Assembly: GCF_015680405.1 (NCBI RefSeq) | Contig: NZ_JADLJS010000005.1 | Coordinates: forward strand, 124,001 to 188,000 | Direction: 5' to 3' | DNA length: 64,000 bases | Source: Pseudomonas pudica | GTDB taxonomy: Bacteria; Pseudomonadota; Gammaproteobacteria; Pseudomonadales; Pseudomonadaceae | Part shown: in pieces, positions 19,881 to 31,049 of the stretch | Numbering within the stretch: the first letter of the stretch is position 1 | How the letters are laid out: each line of letters begins with the position of its first letter | The notes under the pieces: model-generated | Databases searched by the model: none | Seen by the model: the letters and a program-made list of their open reading frames with translations, nothing else | Told to the model about the DNA's origin: nothing | Made by a program: the position numbers and the translations under genes

Positions 19881-20666
19881 ATGCTTCCGGCTCTTTGGGT
19901 CGCTAAAACCGGCCTGTCCGCCCAGGACACCAACCTGACGGTCATCTCCAACAACCTGGCCAACGTCTCGACCACCGGCTTCAAACGGGATCGCGCCGAG
20001 TTCCAGGACCTGCTGTACCAGATCAAACGCCAGCCAGGCGCGCAGTCCACCCAGGACAGCGAGCTGCCTTCCGGCCTGCAGGTCGGTACTGGTGTGCGCA
20101 TTGTCGGCACCCAGAAGAACTTCCAGACCGGTAGCCTGCAGACCACGGAAAACCCGCTGGACATGGCGGTCAACGGTCGTGGCTTCTTCCAGGTATTGCA
20201 GCCGGACGGCACCGTTTCGTACACCCGTGACGGTACCTTCCACCTGAACTCCGACGGCCAGATCGTCACCGCCAACGGCTTCGCGCTGGAGCCTGCCATC
20301 GTCGTGCCGAACGACGCGCAGACCTTCACCGTCGGCCAGGACGGCACCGTGTCGATCACCACCGCCGGCAACCCGGCTGCGCAGGTGATCGGGAACATCC
20401 AGACCGCCGACTTCATCAACCCGGCCGGCCTGCAGGCGATTGGCGACAACCTGTTCCTCGAGACCGCCGCCAGTGGCGCGCCGCAAGTCGGCACCCCGGG
20501 CCTGAACGGTTTCGGCACCACCCTGCAGCAGACCCTGGAAAACTCCAACGTCAGCACCGTGGAAGAGCTGGTGAACATGATCACCACCCAGCGTGCCTAC
20601 GAGATGAACTCCAAGGTCATTTCCACCGCTGACCAGATGCTGTCGTTCGTTACTCAACAGCTCTGA
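19881..20666 (+). CDS. flgG: Flagellar distal rod protein FlgG
   Basis: The 261 aa distal rod subunit has the exact length usual for FlgG. The N terminus [19 protein letters not shown] is followed by [20 protein letters not shown], and the C terminus contains [26 protein letters not shown] precedes the ATG. The gap from flgF is 47 bp. Confidence 0.96.
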   Translation: MLPALWVAKTGLSAQDTNLTVISNNLANVSTTGFKRDRAEFQDLLYQIKRQPGAQSTQDSELPSGLQVGTGVRIVGTQKNFQTGSLQTTENPLDMAVNGRGFFQVLQPDGTVSYTRDGTFHLNSDGQIVTANGFALEPAIVVPNDAQTFTVGQDGTVSITTAGNPAAQVIGNIQTADFINPAGLQAIGDNLFLETAASGAPQVGTPGLNGFGTTLQQTLENSNVSTVEELVNMITTQRAYEMNSKVISTADQMLSFVTQQL

Positions 20667-20716
20667 AGCAGGCAGCTCTAACCCCGTCACTCCGTTGCAC
20701 CCGTGAGGTAAGCGTC

Positions 20717-21412
20717 ATGAATCGTCTGTTGTCCGTTTTCGCCCTGGGGGGGGCGGTGTTGCTGGCAGGTTGCGTCGCGCCGACGCCCAAGCCCAACGAC
20801 CCGTACTACGCGCCGGTACTGCCGCGCACCCCGTTGCCGGCAGCGGCCAACAACGGTTCGATCTACCAGGCCGGCTTCGAGCAGAACCTGTACAGCGACC
20901 GCAAGGCTTTCCGGGTGGGTGACATCATCACCATCACCCTCAACGAGCGCACATCGGCCAGCAAGAACGCCGGCTCGCAGATCCAGAAAAACAGCAACGC
21001 CAACATCGGCCTGACATCGTTGTTCGGCACCACGCCGAACACCAACAACCCGTTCGGCAGTGGTGACCTGTCGCTGGAGGCCGGCTACAGCGGCGAGCGC
21101 GCCACCAAGGGTGACAGCAAGGCCACTCAGGGCAACACCCTGACCGGTTCGATCACCGTGACCGTGGCCGAAGTGCTGCCCAACGGCATCATCGCCGTGC
21201 GCGGCGAGAAGTGGCTGACCCTGAACACCGGCGAAGAGCTGGTGCGCATTGCCGGCATGATCCGCGCCGATGACATCGCCACCGACAACACCGTGCCGTC
21301 CACCCGTGTGGCCGACGCGCGCATTACCTATTCCGGTACCGGCTCGTTCGCCGATGCCAGCCAGCCCGGGTGGCTGGACCGCTTCTTCATCAGCCCGCTT
21401 TGGCCTTTCTGA
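20717..21412 (+). CDS. flgH: Flagellar L-ring lipoprotein FlgH
   Basis: The 231 aa outer-membrane lipoprotein forms the L ring. The signal peptide ends in the lipobox LLAGC (Cys19). The family segments [20 protein letters not shown] and [17 protein letters not shown] are present, and the protein ends [23 protein letters not shown] sequence precedes the ATG. It sits between flgG and flgI in the canonical order. Confidence 0.95.
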   Translation: MNRLLSVFALGGAVLLAGCVAPTPKPNDPYYAPVLPRTPLPAAANNGSIYQAGFEQNLYSDRKAFRVGDIITITLNERTSASKNAGSQIQKNSNANIGLTSLFGTTPNTNNPFGSGDLSLEAGYSGERATKGDSKATQGNTLTGSITVTVAEVLPNGIIAVRGEKWLTLNTGEELVRIAGMIRADDIATDNTVPSTRVADARITYSGTGSFADASQPGWLDRFFISPLWPF

Positions 21413-21424
21413 GTACGGATGACC

Positions 21425-22534
21425 ATGTTCAACGTGAGGCAGCTGATTGCCGCAACCCTGCTCCTGTCCTGTGCCTTTGGCGCCCAGGCCGAGCGCCTGA
21501 AGGACATCGCCAGCATTTCTGGCGTGCGCTCCAACCAGCTGATCGGCTACGGCCTGGTGGTGGGGCTCAACGGTACGGGTGACCAGACCACCCAGACGCC
21601 GTTCACCCTGCAGACCTTCAACAACATGCTGTCGCAGTTCGGCATCAAGGTGCCGGCCGGCTCCGGCAACGTGCAGCTGAAGAACGTTGCTGCAGTGTCG
21701 GTGCATGCCGACCTGCCGGCGTTCGCCAAGCCAGGCCAGGTGGTGGACATTACCGTGTCCTCGATCGGTAACTCCAAGAGCCTGCGCGGCGGCAGCCTGC
21801 TGATGACCCCGCTCAAGGGTATCGATGGCAACGTCTATGCCGTGGCCCAGGGCAACCTGGTGGTGGGTGGCTTCGATGCCGAGGGCCGTGACGGTTCGAA
21901 GATCACCGTCAACGTTCCGTCGGCCGGTCGTATCCCTGGCGGTGCTACCGTCGAGCGTGCAGTGCCGAGCGGCTTCAACCAGGGCAACAGCCTGACCCTG
22001 AACCTCAATCGCCCCGACTTCACCACCGCCAAGCGCATTGTCGACAAGGTCAACGACCTGCTCGGCCCGGGCGTGGCCCAGGCCGTGGACGGCGGTTCGG
22101 TGCGTGTCACTGCGCCGATGGACCCGAGCCAGCGCGTGGACTACCTGTCGATCCTCGAGAACCTCGAGATCGACCCTGGCCAGGCAGTCGCCAAGGTCAT
22201 CATCAACTCGCGCACCGGCACCATCGTCATTGGGCAGAACGTCAAGGTGTCGCCGGCCGCAGTGACCCACGGCAGCCTGACCGTGACCATTACCGAAGAC
22301 CCGATCGTCAGCCAGCCGGGGCCGTTCTCCAATGGCCAGACCGCCGTTGTGCCGCGCTCGCGGGTCAACGCCGAGCAGGAAGCCAAGCCGATGTTCAAGT
22401 TCGGCCCGGGCACCACGCTGGATGAAATCGTCCGCGCGGTGAACCAAGTGGGCGCAGCGCCCAGCGACCTGATGGCCATCCTCGAAGCCCTGAAACAGGC
22501 CGGCGCCCTGCAGGCCGACCTGATCGTGATCTGA
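21425..22534 (+). CDS. flgI: Flagellar P-ring protein FlgI
   Basis: The 369 aa periplasmic subunit of the P ring around the rod starts [20 protein letters not shown] with a cleavable signal peptide. Conserved blocks follow: [35 protein letters not shown] and the C-terminal [20 protein letters not shown]. An ATG at 21419 adds two residues and cannot be excluded. FlgA, encoded at 12634, would be its assembly chaperone. Confidence 0.95.
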   Translation: MFNVRQLIAATLLLSCAFGAQAERLKDIASISGVRSNQLIGYGLVVGLNGTGDQTTQTPFTLQTFNNMLSQFGIKVPAGSGNVQLKNVAAVSVHADLPAFAKPGQVVDITVSSIGNSKSLRGGSLLMTPLKGIDGNVYAVAQGNLVVGGFDAEGRDGSKITVNVPSAGRIPGGATVERAVPSGFNQGNSLTLNLNRPDFTTAKRIVDKVNDLLGPGVAQAVDGGSVRVTAPMDPSQRVDYLSILENLEIDPGQAVAKVIINSRTGTIVIGQNVKVSPAAVTHGSLTVTITEDPIVSQPGPFSNGQTAVVPRSRVNAEQEAKPMFKFGPGTTLDEIVRAVNQVGAAPSDLMAILEALKQAGALQADLIVI

Positions 22535-22545
22535 GGACGGCGCGC

Positions 22546-23700
22546 ATGAACAGCAAAAGCCTGGTTTCTGGCAGTGCCGACAGCGGCGCCTACACCGACC
22601 TCAATCGCCTGAGCTCGCTCAAGCATGGCGACCGCGACAGCGATGCCAACGTGCGCAAGGTGGCCCAGGAGTTCGAGTCGCTGTTCATCAGCGAAATGCT
22701 CAAGGCCTCGCGCAAGGCCAGCGACGTGCTGGCCGACGACAACCCGATGAACACCGAAACGGTGAAGCAGTACCGCGACATGTACGACCAGCAGTTGGCC
22801 GTGAGCATGTCCCGCGAAGGTGGCGGCATCGGGCTGCAGGACGTACTGGTGCGCCAGCTGTCGAAGAACAAGGGCACGCCGGCCAACACCAGCCCGTTTC
22901 CGCGTATCGAGGGCAATGCACCGACGTTGTGGGGCAACAAGGTGGCCGAGCCCGTGCATGCCGTGCAGTCGACTGCCACCCGCAACGACGTCGCCGCGCT
23001 CAATTCACGACGCCTGGCGCTGCCGAGCAAGCTCACCGACCGCCTGATGGCCGGCATCGTGCCGTCGGCGGCCAGCACCAATACCGCAGCCGTGCCGGCC
23101 CGTGACGGCCAGCAAGTGGCCAAGGCCTTCGCCGTGCCGGATAACGGCTTGCGCATCCTCGGGCGCGCCGTGGCCCAGCCACCGCTGGCACCGAAAAAGG
23201 CCTTTGCCGACAGCGACGAATTCGTCGCCACCATGCTGCCGATGGCCGAGCAGGCAGCCAAGCGCATCGGTATCGACCCACGCTACCTGGTTGCGCAGGC
23301 CGCCCTGGAAACCGGCTGGGGCAAGTCGGTCATGCGCAACACCGATGGCAGCAGCAGCCACAACCTGTTCGGCATCAAGGCAACCGGCAACTGGGAGGGT
23401 GGCGAGGCGCGTGCGATCACCAGCGAGTTCCGCGATGGCCAGTTCGTCAAGGAGACAGCGGCGTTCCGCTCCTACGATTCCTACCAGGACAGCTTCCACG
23501 ACCTGGTCAGCCTGCTGCAGAACAATTCGCGCTATCAAGATGCGGTGAAGGCCGCCGATAAACCAGAGCAGTTCGTGCAAGAGTTGCAAAAGGCCGGGTA
23601 CGCCACCGACCCGAATTACGCCAGCAAGATCTCGCAGATCGCAAGACAGATGAAGTCGTACGAGCACTACGCAATGCTCGGTACCGCAACGAAACTTTAA
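22546..23700 (+). CDS. flgJ: FlgJ, rod cap and peptidoglycan hydrolase
   Basis: The 384 aa dual-function protein has an N-terminal rod-cap domain (residues ~30-105, VAQEFESLFISEMLKASRK) and a C-terminal glucosaminidase-type domain (from ~225). The latter has the catalytic glutamate in QAALETGWGKSV (Glu255) and cuts a hole for the rod. A flexible linker of ~110 residues joins them. It begins 11 bp after flgI. Confidence 0.95.
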   Translation: MNSKSLVSGSADSGAYTDLNRLSSLKHGDRDSDANVRKVAQEFESLFISEMLKASRKASDVLADDNPMNTETVKQYRDMYDQQLAVSMSREGGGIGLQDVLVRQLSKNKGTPANTSPFPRIEGNAPTLWGNKVAEPVHAVQSTATRNDVAALNSRRLALPSKLTDRLMAGIVPSAASTNTAAVPARDGQQVAKAFAVPDNGLRILGRAVAQPPLAPKKAFADSDEFVATMLPMAEQAAKRIGIDPRYLVAQAALETGWGKSVMRNTDGSSSHNLFGIKATGNWEGGEARAITSEFRDGQFVKETAAFRSYDSYQDSFHDLVSLLQNNSRYQDAVKAADKPEQFVQELQKAGYATDPNYASKISQIARQMKSYEHYAMLGTATKL

Positions 23701-23712
23701 GGGCATGGAACC

Positions 23713-25746
23713 ATGGCGAGTCTGATCAACATTGGTATGTCGGGGCTTGGCGCCGCGCAATCGGGGATGTACACCCTCGGTAACAACATCGCCAACGCCG
23801 ATGTCGAAAGCTACTCGCGCCAGCAGAATGTGCAGAAGACCAAGGGCGGCCAGCAAGTCGGCCAGGTGTTCATTGGCAGCGGTACTACCTTGGCGGATGT
23901 GCGCAGGGTCTATAACGCGTTCCTCGAGAACCAGCTGCGCAGCACCACCTCGCTGAGCAGCGATGCCACATCGTACCTGAACCAGATCACGCCGCTGGAT
24001 ACCGCCCTGTCGAGCAGCGACACCGGTATCACCGCTGCATTGAAAAGCTTCTTCAGCGCCATGCAGGATGCTGCGGCCAAGCCGACCGAGGACGCCTCGC
24101 GCCAACTGCTGCTGACCAGCGCGCAGTCCCTGGCCAAGCGCTTCAACACCCTGTCGGCGCAGCTCAACCAGCAGAATAGCGACATCAATGCCAACATGGC
24201 GTCGATCGCTGACAAGGTCAACGCGCTGACCAAGTCGATTGCCGACCTCAACGGCCAGATCTCCAAGATGACGGCCGTCAATGGCCAGCCCAACGACCTG
24301 CTCGACCAGCGCGACGGCGCGGTGCGCGAGTTGTCGGCGCTGATCGGTGCCGATGTTGTAGAGCAGAAGAACGGCAACTACGACATCTACCTGAAGAACG
24401 GCCAGGCCCTGGTGCTGGGCAACACCACCCAGACCATCGGTGTGCAGCCGAGCGCCACCGACCCGACTCGCATGAGCCTGATCCTCAATCGCGGCTCGAC
24501 CAAGATGGACATCACCAGCAGCACTACCGGTGGTGAGCTCGGCGGCCTGATCCGCTACCGCAAGGATACCCTCGACCCGGCGCTCAACGAGCTCGGTCGC
24601 GTGGCCTTGGTAGTAGCCGATGCGATCAACAGCCAGCTGGCCCAGGGCATCGACAAGAACGGTGACTTCGGTGCCACTCTGTTCGGCGATATAAACAGCG
24701 CCGCGGCCATCAGCCAGCGTAGTGTCGCCAAGACCGGCAACAGCGCAGGTTCCGGCAACCTCGATGTGACCATCAAGGACACTGGCAAGCTCAGCACCAG
24801 CGATTACCAGGTGACCTTCACCAGCGCCACTGGCTATAGCGTGCGCAAGTTGCCAGAAGGCACCGACATGGGCAGTTTCGACCTCACCGACACCCCGCCC
24901 CCGGTGATCGATGGGTTCACCCTGTCGCTCAATGGTGGCGGCCTGAGTGCTGGCGACAGCTTCAAGATCACCCCGACCCGCAATGCGGCCGCAGGCATCG
25001 ACACTGTCCTGACCGACCCAAAGCGCCTGGCCTTGGCTTCGCCGCTGACCGCCACCAGCGGATCGGGCAACAAAGGTACCGGCGTCATCACTCAGCCGAC
25101 GCTGACCTCGGAGATGGACATCTACGATGCCGCCCAACGTTCGCAATTGCAGACTGGCCTGAAGTATTCGACCCCGGTCAAGCTGGTGTTCGGCGATGAC
25201 ACCAGTTCACCTCAGGCCTACAAGATGTACGACGCCAAGGGTACCGAGATCGGCAGCGGCACCATCGTGCCTGGCCAGGAGAACAAGTTGCAGCTGTCGG
25301 TGCCGATGGTCGATGGCAGCGGCAATTCGCTGGGCGGCAATTTCACCTTCGAGATGAGCGTTTCCGGCGCACCGAAGAACGGCGACAGCTATACCGTGGC
25401 GCTGACCGGCGCAGGTTCGGCAGACAACCGCAACGCCTTGTCGGTGATCGACCTGCAGACCAAGTCCACGGTCGAGGTTGGCGCCAACGGCAAGGGCATC
25501 AGCTTCACCGATGCCTACGCCAAGCTGGTCTCCAACGTTGGCGGCAAGGCCGGCCAGGCGCAGATGGACAGCGATGCAACCACAGCCTTGCATACCTCTG
25601 CTGTGGAAAGCCGCAACGGCCTGTCGGGTGTGTCGATCGATGAAGAGACCGGCAACCTGATCAAGTTCCAGCAGTACTACACCGCGTCGTCGCAGATCAT
25701 CAAGGCGGCCCAGGAAACCTTCGCCACCCTGATCAACAGTCTTTAA
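23713..25746 (+). CDS. flgK: Hook-filament junction protein FlgK (HAP1)
   Basis: The 677 aa junction protein connects hook to filament. The N-terminal motif GNNIANADVESYSRQQNVQK is typical, and the C terminus ends GLSGVSIDEETGNLIKFQQY and closing helices. The central region is long and variable. It begins 12 bp after flgJ and is the export client of FlgN. The size is normal for Pseudomonas, larger than the enteric protein. Confidence 0.95.
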   Translation: MASLINIGMSGLGAAQSGMYTLGNNIANADVESYSRQQNVQKTKGGQQVGQVFIGSGTTLADVRRVYNAFLENQLRSTTSLSSDATSYLNQITPLDTALSSSDTGITAALKSFFSAMQDAAAKPTEDASRQLLLTSAQSLAKRFNTLSAQLNQQNSDINANMASIADKVNALTKSIADLNGQISKMTAVNGQPNDLLDQRDGAVRELSALIGADVVEQKNGNYDIYLKNGQALVLGNTTQTIGVQPSATDPTRMSLILNRGSTKMDITSSTTGGELGGLIRYRKDTLDPALNELGRVALVVADAINSQLAQGIDKNGDFGATLFGDINSAAAISQRSVAKTGNSAGSGNLDVTIKDTGKLSTSDYQVTFTSATGYSVRKLPEGTDMGSFDLTDTPPPVIDGFTLSLNGGGLSAGDSFKITPTRNAAAGIDTVLTDPKRLALASPLTATSGSGNKGTGVITQPTLTSEMDIYDAAQRSQLQTGLKYSTPVKLVFGDDTSSPQAYKMYDAKGTEIGSGTIVPGQENKLQLSVPMVDGSGNSLGGNFTFEMSVSGAPKNGDSYTVALTGAGSADNRNALSVIDLQTKSTVEVGANGKGISFTDAYAKLVSNVGGKAGQAQMDSDATTALHTSAVESRNGLSGVSIDEETGNLIKFQQYYTASSQIIKAAQETFATLINSL

Positions 25747-25759
25747 GGAGCCGTAGATC

Positions 25760-27343
25760 GTGAGCGTACGCATCTCTACTTCGCAGTTCTACAACACCAA
25801 CCAGGCCAACTACCAGAGCAACTTTGCCAAGACGGTGAAGAGCCAGCAGGAGGCAAGCGATGGCATTCGCGTGCGTTCGGCCAAGGATGACCCGGTGGGG
25901 GCGGCGCGCCTGCTGCAGCTGGAGCAGCAGCAGAACATGCTGAAGCAGTACAGCAGCAACATCGTCAACGTGCGCAATGCCTTGGGCACTGCCGAAAGCA
26001 CCCTCAACTCCATCGGCACCATCCTGCAGCGGGTCAACGAGCTGGCGGTGAGTTCTGGCAACGGTACATTCACCGATGCCGACCGCAAGGCCAACGCCGA
26101 CGAACTGGCGTCGCTGGAAGACCAGCTGTTCTCCTTGATGAACAGCAAGGACGAGAACGGCAAGTACATCTTCTCTGGCTCCAAGGGCGATACCCCGCCT
26201 TACGCGCGCAATGCCGATGGCACCTACAGCTACCAGGGCGACCAGGGCAAGCTCAACCTGCAGGTGGGTGACATGCTCAGCCTGGCGGCCAATGAAACCG
26301 GCTACGATGCCTTCGAGCAGGCGCTGAACACCAGCCGCAGCCAGACCAGCCTGACCGCGCCGGCGACCGACGATGGCCGCGTCAGCCTGTCCAACGGCCA
26401 GGTCTCCGGCAACAGCCTGTACAACGATCGCTTCCGCAGTGGCGAGCCGTACACCATCGAATTCCTCAGCAGCACCGAATACAAGATCACCGACGTCGAC
26501 GGCAATGACGTCACGCTCGAGGCCAGCCAGGGCGGCAAGTTCGACCCCAATGGCGACAACACCAGCATCAGCTTCCGCGGTGTCGATCTGCGCCTGGACA
26601 TCACCTTCAAGGATGGCGACAAGGGTAATGAAGATGCCGCTATCGCAGGGCATACGTTCAGCCTGAGTTCCAAGGCCGATGAGGTTTCCGGCACCCGTAG
26701 CCCCGGCAATACCTCTTCCGAGCAAGTGACGGGCGCGACCATCACCGATGAGGCTGCCTACAAGGCCGCTTTCCCTGGCGGTGGTGCGGTACTCAAGTTC
26801 ACCGGCAGCAGCACCTTCGAGCTATACGCCGCACCGGTCACTGCTGACAGCCGCCCGGTGGCATCGGGTGCACTGGGCGGGCCGAACGGCACCACCGCCA
26901 CCGCGGCAGGGGTCAGCTTCGAGCTGTCCGGTGCGCCGAATGCCGGGGACTCGTTCGCGGTCAAGGTCGATACCCACCAGACCCAGAACATCCTCGACAC
27001 CATCGGCAAGCTGCGTACCGCACTGACCAGCCCGGTGGACAACGACCCGGTGGCGCGGCAGAACTTCCTCGCCGCGCTGGATTCGGCGGTTGGCAACATC
27101 GCCAGTGCGACCAATCAGGTGTCGTCGTCGGTCAGTGCGATCGGCGGCCGTGGCCAGGCGCTGGATGTGCAGGCCGAAACCAACGAGGCGCTGAGCACCG
27201 AGAACACCAAGACCCAGAGCTCGATCCGCGAAAGCGACCCGGCTGAAGTGATGCTGCGCCTGCAGATGCAGACCAACATGCTGCAAGCGTCGCTGCAGGC
27301 CTATGCCAAGGTCGCCAGCCTGTCGTTGGTCAACTACATCTGA
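25760..27343 (+). CDS. flgL: Hook-filament junction protein FlgL (HAP3)
   Basis: The 527 aa second junction protein is flagellin-like at both ends. The N terminus is VRISTSQFYNTNQANYQSN with SDGIRVRSAKDDPVGAARLL, and the C terminus has SSIRESDPAEVMLRLQMQTN. The middle insert (~residues 130-400) makes it longer than the ~300 aa enteric FlgL, as in several pseudomonads. The start is a GTG at 25760 with AAGGAG nine bases upstream. It is the last structural gene before the glycosylation island. Confidence 0.94.
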   Translation: MSVRISTSQFYNTNQANYQSNFAKTVKSQQEASDGIRVRSAKDDPVGAARLLQLEQQQNMLKQYSSNIVNVRNALGTAESTLNSIGTILQRVNELAVSSGNGTFTDADRKANADELASLEDQLFSLMNSKDENGKYIFSGSKGDTPPYARNADGTYSYQGDQGKLNLQVGDMLSLAANETGYDAFEQALNTSRSQTSLTAPATDDGRVSLSNGQVSGNSLYNDRFRSGEPYTIEFLSSTEYKITDVDGNDVTLEASQGGKFDPNGDNTSISFRGVDLRLDITFKDGDKGNEDAAIAGHTFSLSSKADEVSGTRSPGNTSSEQVTGATITDEAAYKAAFPGGGAVLKFTGSSTFELYAAPVTADSRPVASGALGGPNGTTATAAGVSFELSGAPNAGDSFAVKVDTHQTQNILDTIGKLRTALTSPVDNDPVARQNFLAALDSAVGNIASATNQVSSSVSAIGGRGQALDVQAETNEALSTENTKTQSSIRESDPAEVMLRLQMQTNMLQASLQAYAKVASLSLVNYI

Positions 27344-27419
27344 TTTCACCTCTCTCGCGTCATCCGGCGTGTGCCAGCCCATTCGGTGCTGGTCACGCCA
27401 CCTCTTCAAGGTCTTCGCC

Positions 27420-30400
27420 GTGAATCAACAGACCCTCGTCAGCATCGCCATCCCAGCCTTCAACCCCGAGTTTTTCCGCGCCACCTTGCTCAGCGCGCTC
27501 AACCAGGATTACTCGACACTGGAGGTGCTGGTCTGCGATGACAGCCGTGGCCTGGAGATCCAGCGTATCGTCGACGAGGTAGTGAGCCAGACCGGCAAGC
27601 CGGTACGCTACGTGCGCAACCCACAGACCCTTGGGTTCGCCCGCAACCTGCTGGCGTGCCTGGAGCATGCTGAAGGGCCGCTGATCAAGTTTCTCTGTGA
27701 CGACGACCGACTGTTCCCTGAATGTGTCGGCCTGCAGGCCGCGGTCATGGAACAGCATGCCGATGTCAGCATGACCATCTGCCAGCGCATGCTGTGCGCA
27801 GCCGACGATGCCTTGCTACCGCCGCGCATGCTCAATGCAGTGATGTGCCCGGAGGATGCGGTAGTCAAGGGCAGCGACTTGCTCGAAGCGTTGGAGACGA
27901 ACGCACCCAACCTGTTCGGCGGCCTCAGCCATGCACTGATGCGCCGTGACCTGGTGGCCGAGTTCCTGCCGGCGCTGGTGCAGGAGGGCAGCGGGTTTGC
28001 CGCGCGCCTGGACATGGCGCTGTACATTTGCCTCATGCGCCGAGGCAATCTGGGGCATCTGTCACGCTTTCTCAGCATGGAGCGTCTGCACCCTGCACGT
28101 TTGAGTCACCAGGCAAGCATGACCCTGGCCTTCCCGATCGAGACCGACTGGATAAAGGCAATGCTGGCTGCGCGGGCAAGCGAGGCCGCACCAGCCAGTG
28201 GCTGGGTGCGCTATCTGTCACTGGAGCGGTACCAGGGCGAGCAGGGCGCGCAGTGGGACGAGTACGAACTCAACCGCCTTTACGGTGCTCAGCAGGCCCG
28301 CCAGGCGCAGCAGGTTGGCACTGACTGCCTGTCGTTTGAAGAGGTGTATGCCCAGTGGCTGGAGTGCCGTGACCTGTCGGCTGCACAGCTCAAGGCCCTG
28401 CCCAAGCGCTTCGAGCAGTGGGCCCGGCAGCCGCGTATCGTCCCGGTGATCTGGGCCGAGGCGGGTGATGAACTGGCCCTGCGCGCGACCCTCGACAGCC
28501 TTGCTGCGCAGTCCTATTCCGCAGCTGGCTGCTGGCTGCTGGCGCCTGCGACGCTGGAATTGGCAGGCCACCCGGTCGGGGTTGAGCGCATGCTGGTGCA
28601 AGGCAATGGCCTGGCCCAGTTGCAGGCGCGCCTGACACGCGCCGGCGATGCCGACTGGGTATTGCTGTTGCGCGCTGGCGACCGTCTCGTGCCTCATGCC
28701 CTGGCGATCATGGGCGAGCGCATGGCACTTCGCGAGCGGGCCTGTATCTATGTCGACGAAGGTAGCCATGACGGGCTGCGCCCGACAACCCCCATCTTCA
28801 AGCCGGACTTCAACCTCGACCTGATGCGCAGCCTGCCGTATGTAGGACGCGTACTGGCATTCAACTGTGCGGCGCTGCGCGAGGTCGGCGGCTTCGACAC
28901 GGACTTCGATGCCCTGGCACCCCACGACCTGCTCTGGCGTCTGGCGGAAAGCCAGGGCCTGCAAGTCATCGAGCACATCGACGAACTCCTGGTGCATTGC
29001 CAGCATGACTTTGGCCAGTGGCTGCGCGACCCGCGTTGCGTGCAGCAGGCGCCACGCGTGGTGCGAGCCCATCTGCGGCGCCTGGGTGTCGATGCCGAGG
29101 TTGTCGGTGCCGAAGGCATGTCGTTGTGCCGGGTGGCGTACCGGCACCCGGAGCAAGCCCTGGTCTCGATCCTGGTGACGCTCGGTGACGACCTGAGCGC
29201 GGCAATGCGTTGTGTCGAGTCCCTGTTCGAACACACCCAGTATGGCCAATTCGAGGTACTGCTGATCGCCTCGCCGGATACGCCTGCCGACCTGCGTCAA
29301 TGGCTGCAGGCCATGCAGGGGCTGGGCAGCAGCCAATTGCGGGTGATCGAGGTGGTCAGCGGCAGCCAGCTGGCGCAGTTGAACCAGGCCAGCGAGGCTG
29401 CCCGTGGCGACTACCTGCTGATGCTCGACAGCGCCTGCGCCGCCTTCGACCGGCCCTGGCTGGAGCAGTTGATGGTTCAAGCCCAGCGCCCGGAGGTCGG
29501 CGTGGTGGCGCCCAAGCTATGTACCCAAAGCGGCGAGATCTTTGGCGCCGGGCTGGTCCTGGGGCTGCATGGTGGCGTCAGCAGCCCGTTCGTTGGCATG
29601 CCGGCTGACAGCGGCGGCTACATGCTCCGGCTCAATGCAGTGCAGAACTGGAGCGCGCTTAGCCTGGACTGCCTGCTGGTGCGCCGCGAGCTGTTCGCCA
29701 CGCTGGGCGGTTTCGATGTGCATGGACTCAAGGGCGGCCTGCAGGACGCTGACCTCTGTCTGCGCATCCGCGAGCAAGGTTATCTGGCGGTATGGACACC
29801 CCATGCGGTGCTCGTGCGCTTCGCCTCGACCCGCGACGTGCGGACCGACAGCCAGCGCAAGGTGCTGGACAAGGACATCTTCCATGAACGCTGGTTGGCC
29901 AAGGTTGCCCGCGACCCTGCCTACAACCGCAACCTGAGCCTGAAGATGGCCAGCTTCAACCTTGATGCCGGACAGCGTCGTGGCTGGGACCCGTTCATCA
30001 GCCGTGTGCTGCCGTCGGTGTTGGCGCTGCCGATCAACACCTCGGCGGTCGGTCACTACCGGGTGGCACAGCCGTTCACCGAGCTGGAGCGTGCGGGCTG
30101 GATCCAGGGGCGGCTTGATTACAGTACCCCGGAGATGATCGATATCGAACGCGAGAAGCCCGATGTGATGATCTTGCAGTGTCGCTACACGGTCAATTCG
30201 ATCGATGAAATGACGCGCTTCAAGCGCCTGTCGAACGCCCGGCGCATCTACGAGATCGACGACTACATCATCGAGGTGCCGGAAAAGAACGCCCATGCCC
30301 GGAACATACCGGCCAACATGCGCGAGCTGGTCAGCCAAGGCATTGCCTTGTGCGACCGGGTGGTGGTGTCGACCCAGCCGCTGGCTGATGCACTGTCGAG

Positions 30401-30995
30401 CATGCACCACGATATCCGGGTAGTCCCCAACATGCTCGCCGCCCCGCTGTGGGCCGGGCTGGCCAGCGAGCGCCAGACTAGCGCGCGGCCACGCGTGGGC
30501 TGGGCGGGGGGCACCAGCCACCGGGGCGATCTGGAGCTGTTGCTGGACGTCATCAAGGCCCTGGCCGACGAGGTCGACTGGGTATTCTTCGGCATGTGCC
30601 CGGATATCCTGCGGCCTTATGTGAAGGAATTCCACAAAGGCGTGCCCTTGGCGTCGTACCCGCAGAAGCTGGCCAGCCTCAACCTTGACCTGGCGCTGGC
30701 ACCGCTCGAACAGAACCTGTTCAACGACTGCAAGAGCAACTTGCGCCTGCTTGAGTATGGTGCGTGCGGTTTCCCGGTGATTTGCACCGACACCAAGGCC
30801 TATGACGGCTACCTGCCTTGCACACGGGTGCGCAACAACACCTCGGAACAGTGGCTGGATGCGATCCGCATGCACCTGGCCGACCCTCAGGCCAGCTACC
30901 GCCAGGGTGATGCCCTGCGCGAAACGGTGCTGCGGGACTATGTGCTGATGCCGCAGCATTTGCAGCAATGGTCGAATGCCTGGCTGGCGGATTGA
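27420..30995 (+). CDS. Giant multidomain glycosyltransferase 1 (flagellin glycosylation)
   Basis: The 1191 aa cytoplasmic enzyme contains several glycosyltransferase modules. Residues ~1-290 form a GT2 domain (VSIAIPAFNPEFFRATLLSA, then FLCDDDRLF). A second GT2-like module follows (~350-560, with the block FKPDFNLDLM), and a third (~585-810) has QAQRPEVGVVAPKL. A C-terminal GT-B-like domain (~840-1190) has VGWAGGTSHRGDL and LLEYGACGFPVICTD. The GTG at 27420 is chosen because it starts the first domain and has AAGG upstream. Related large enzymes (Fgt) add sugars to flagellin in P. syringae and P. aeruginosa, and the place between flgL and fliC supports that role. The sugar specificity cannot be read from sequence. 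Confidence 0.85.
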   Translation: MNQQTLVSIAIPAFNPEFFRATLLSALNQDYSTLEVLVCDDSRGLEIQRIVDEVVSQTGKPVRYVRNPQTLGFARNLLACLEHAEGPLIKFLCDDDRLFPECVGLQAAVMEQHADVSMTICQRMLCAADDALLPPRMLNAVMCPEDAVVKGSDLLEALETNAPNLFGGLSHALMRRDLVAEFLPALVQEGSGFAARLDMALYICLMRRGNLGHLSRFLSMERLHPARLSHQASMTLAFPIETDWIKAMLAARASEAAPASGWVRYLSLERYQGEQGAQWDEYELNRLYGAQQARQAQQVGTDCLSFEEVYAQWLECRDLSAAQLKALPKRFEQWARQPRIVPVIWAEAGDELALRATLDSLAAQSYSAAGCWLLAPATLELAGHPVGVERMLVQGNGLAQLQARLTRAGDADWVLLLRAGDRLVPHALAIMGERMALRERACIYVDEGSHDGLRPTTPIFKPDFNLDLMRSLPYVGRVLAFNCAALREVGGFDTDFDALAPHDLLWRLAESQGLQVIEHIDELLVHCQHDFGQWLRDPRCVQQAPRVVRAHLRRLGVDAEVVGAEGMSLCRVAYRHPEQALVSILVTLGDDLSAAMRCVESLFEHTQYGQFEVLLIASPDTPADLRQWLQAMQGLGSSQLRVIEVVSGSQLAQLNQASEAARGDYLLMLDSACAAFDRPWLEQLMVQAQRPEVGVVAPKLCTQSGEIFGAGLVLGLHGGVSSPFVGMPADSGGYMLRLNAVQNWSALSLDCLLVRRELFATLGGFDVHGLKGGLQDADLCLRIREQGYLAVWTPHAVLVRFASTRDVRTDSQRKVLDKDIFHERWLAKVARDPAYNRNLSLKMASFNLDAGQRRGWDPFISRVLPSVLALPINTSAVGHYRVAQPFTELERAGWIQGRLDYSTPEMIDIEREKPDVMILQCRYTVNSIDEMTRFKRLSNARRIYEIDDYIIEVPEKNAHARNIPANMRELVSQGIALCDRVVVSTQPLADALSSMHHDIRVVPNMLAAPLWAGLASERQTSARPRVGWAGGTSHRGDLELLLDVIKALADEVDWVFFGMCPDILRPYVKEFHKGVPLASYPQKLASLNLDLALAPLEQNLFNDCKSNLRLLEYGACGFPVICTDTKAYDGYLPCTRVRNNTSEQWLDAIRMHLADPQASYRQGDALRETVLRDYVLMPQHLQQWSNAWLAD

Positions 30996-31049
30996 TTCTT
31001 TTCGCGTTCGTTGCGAGCGGGCGCCCAACTCTCCCTTCGAAGGTGCTTT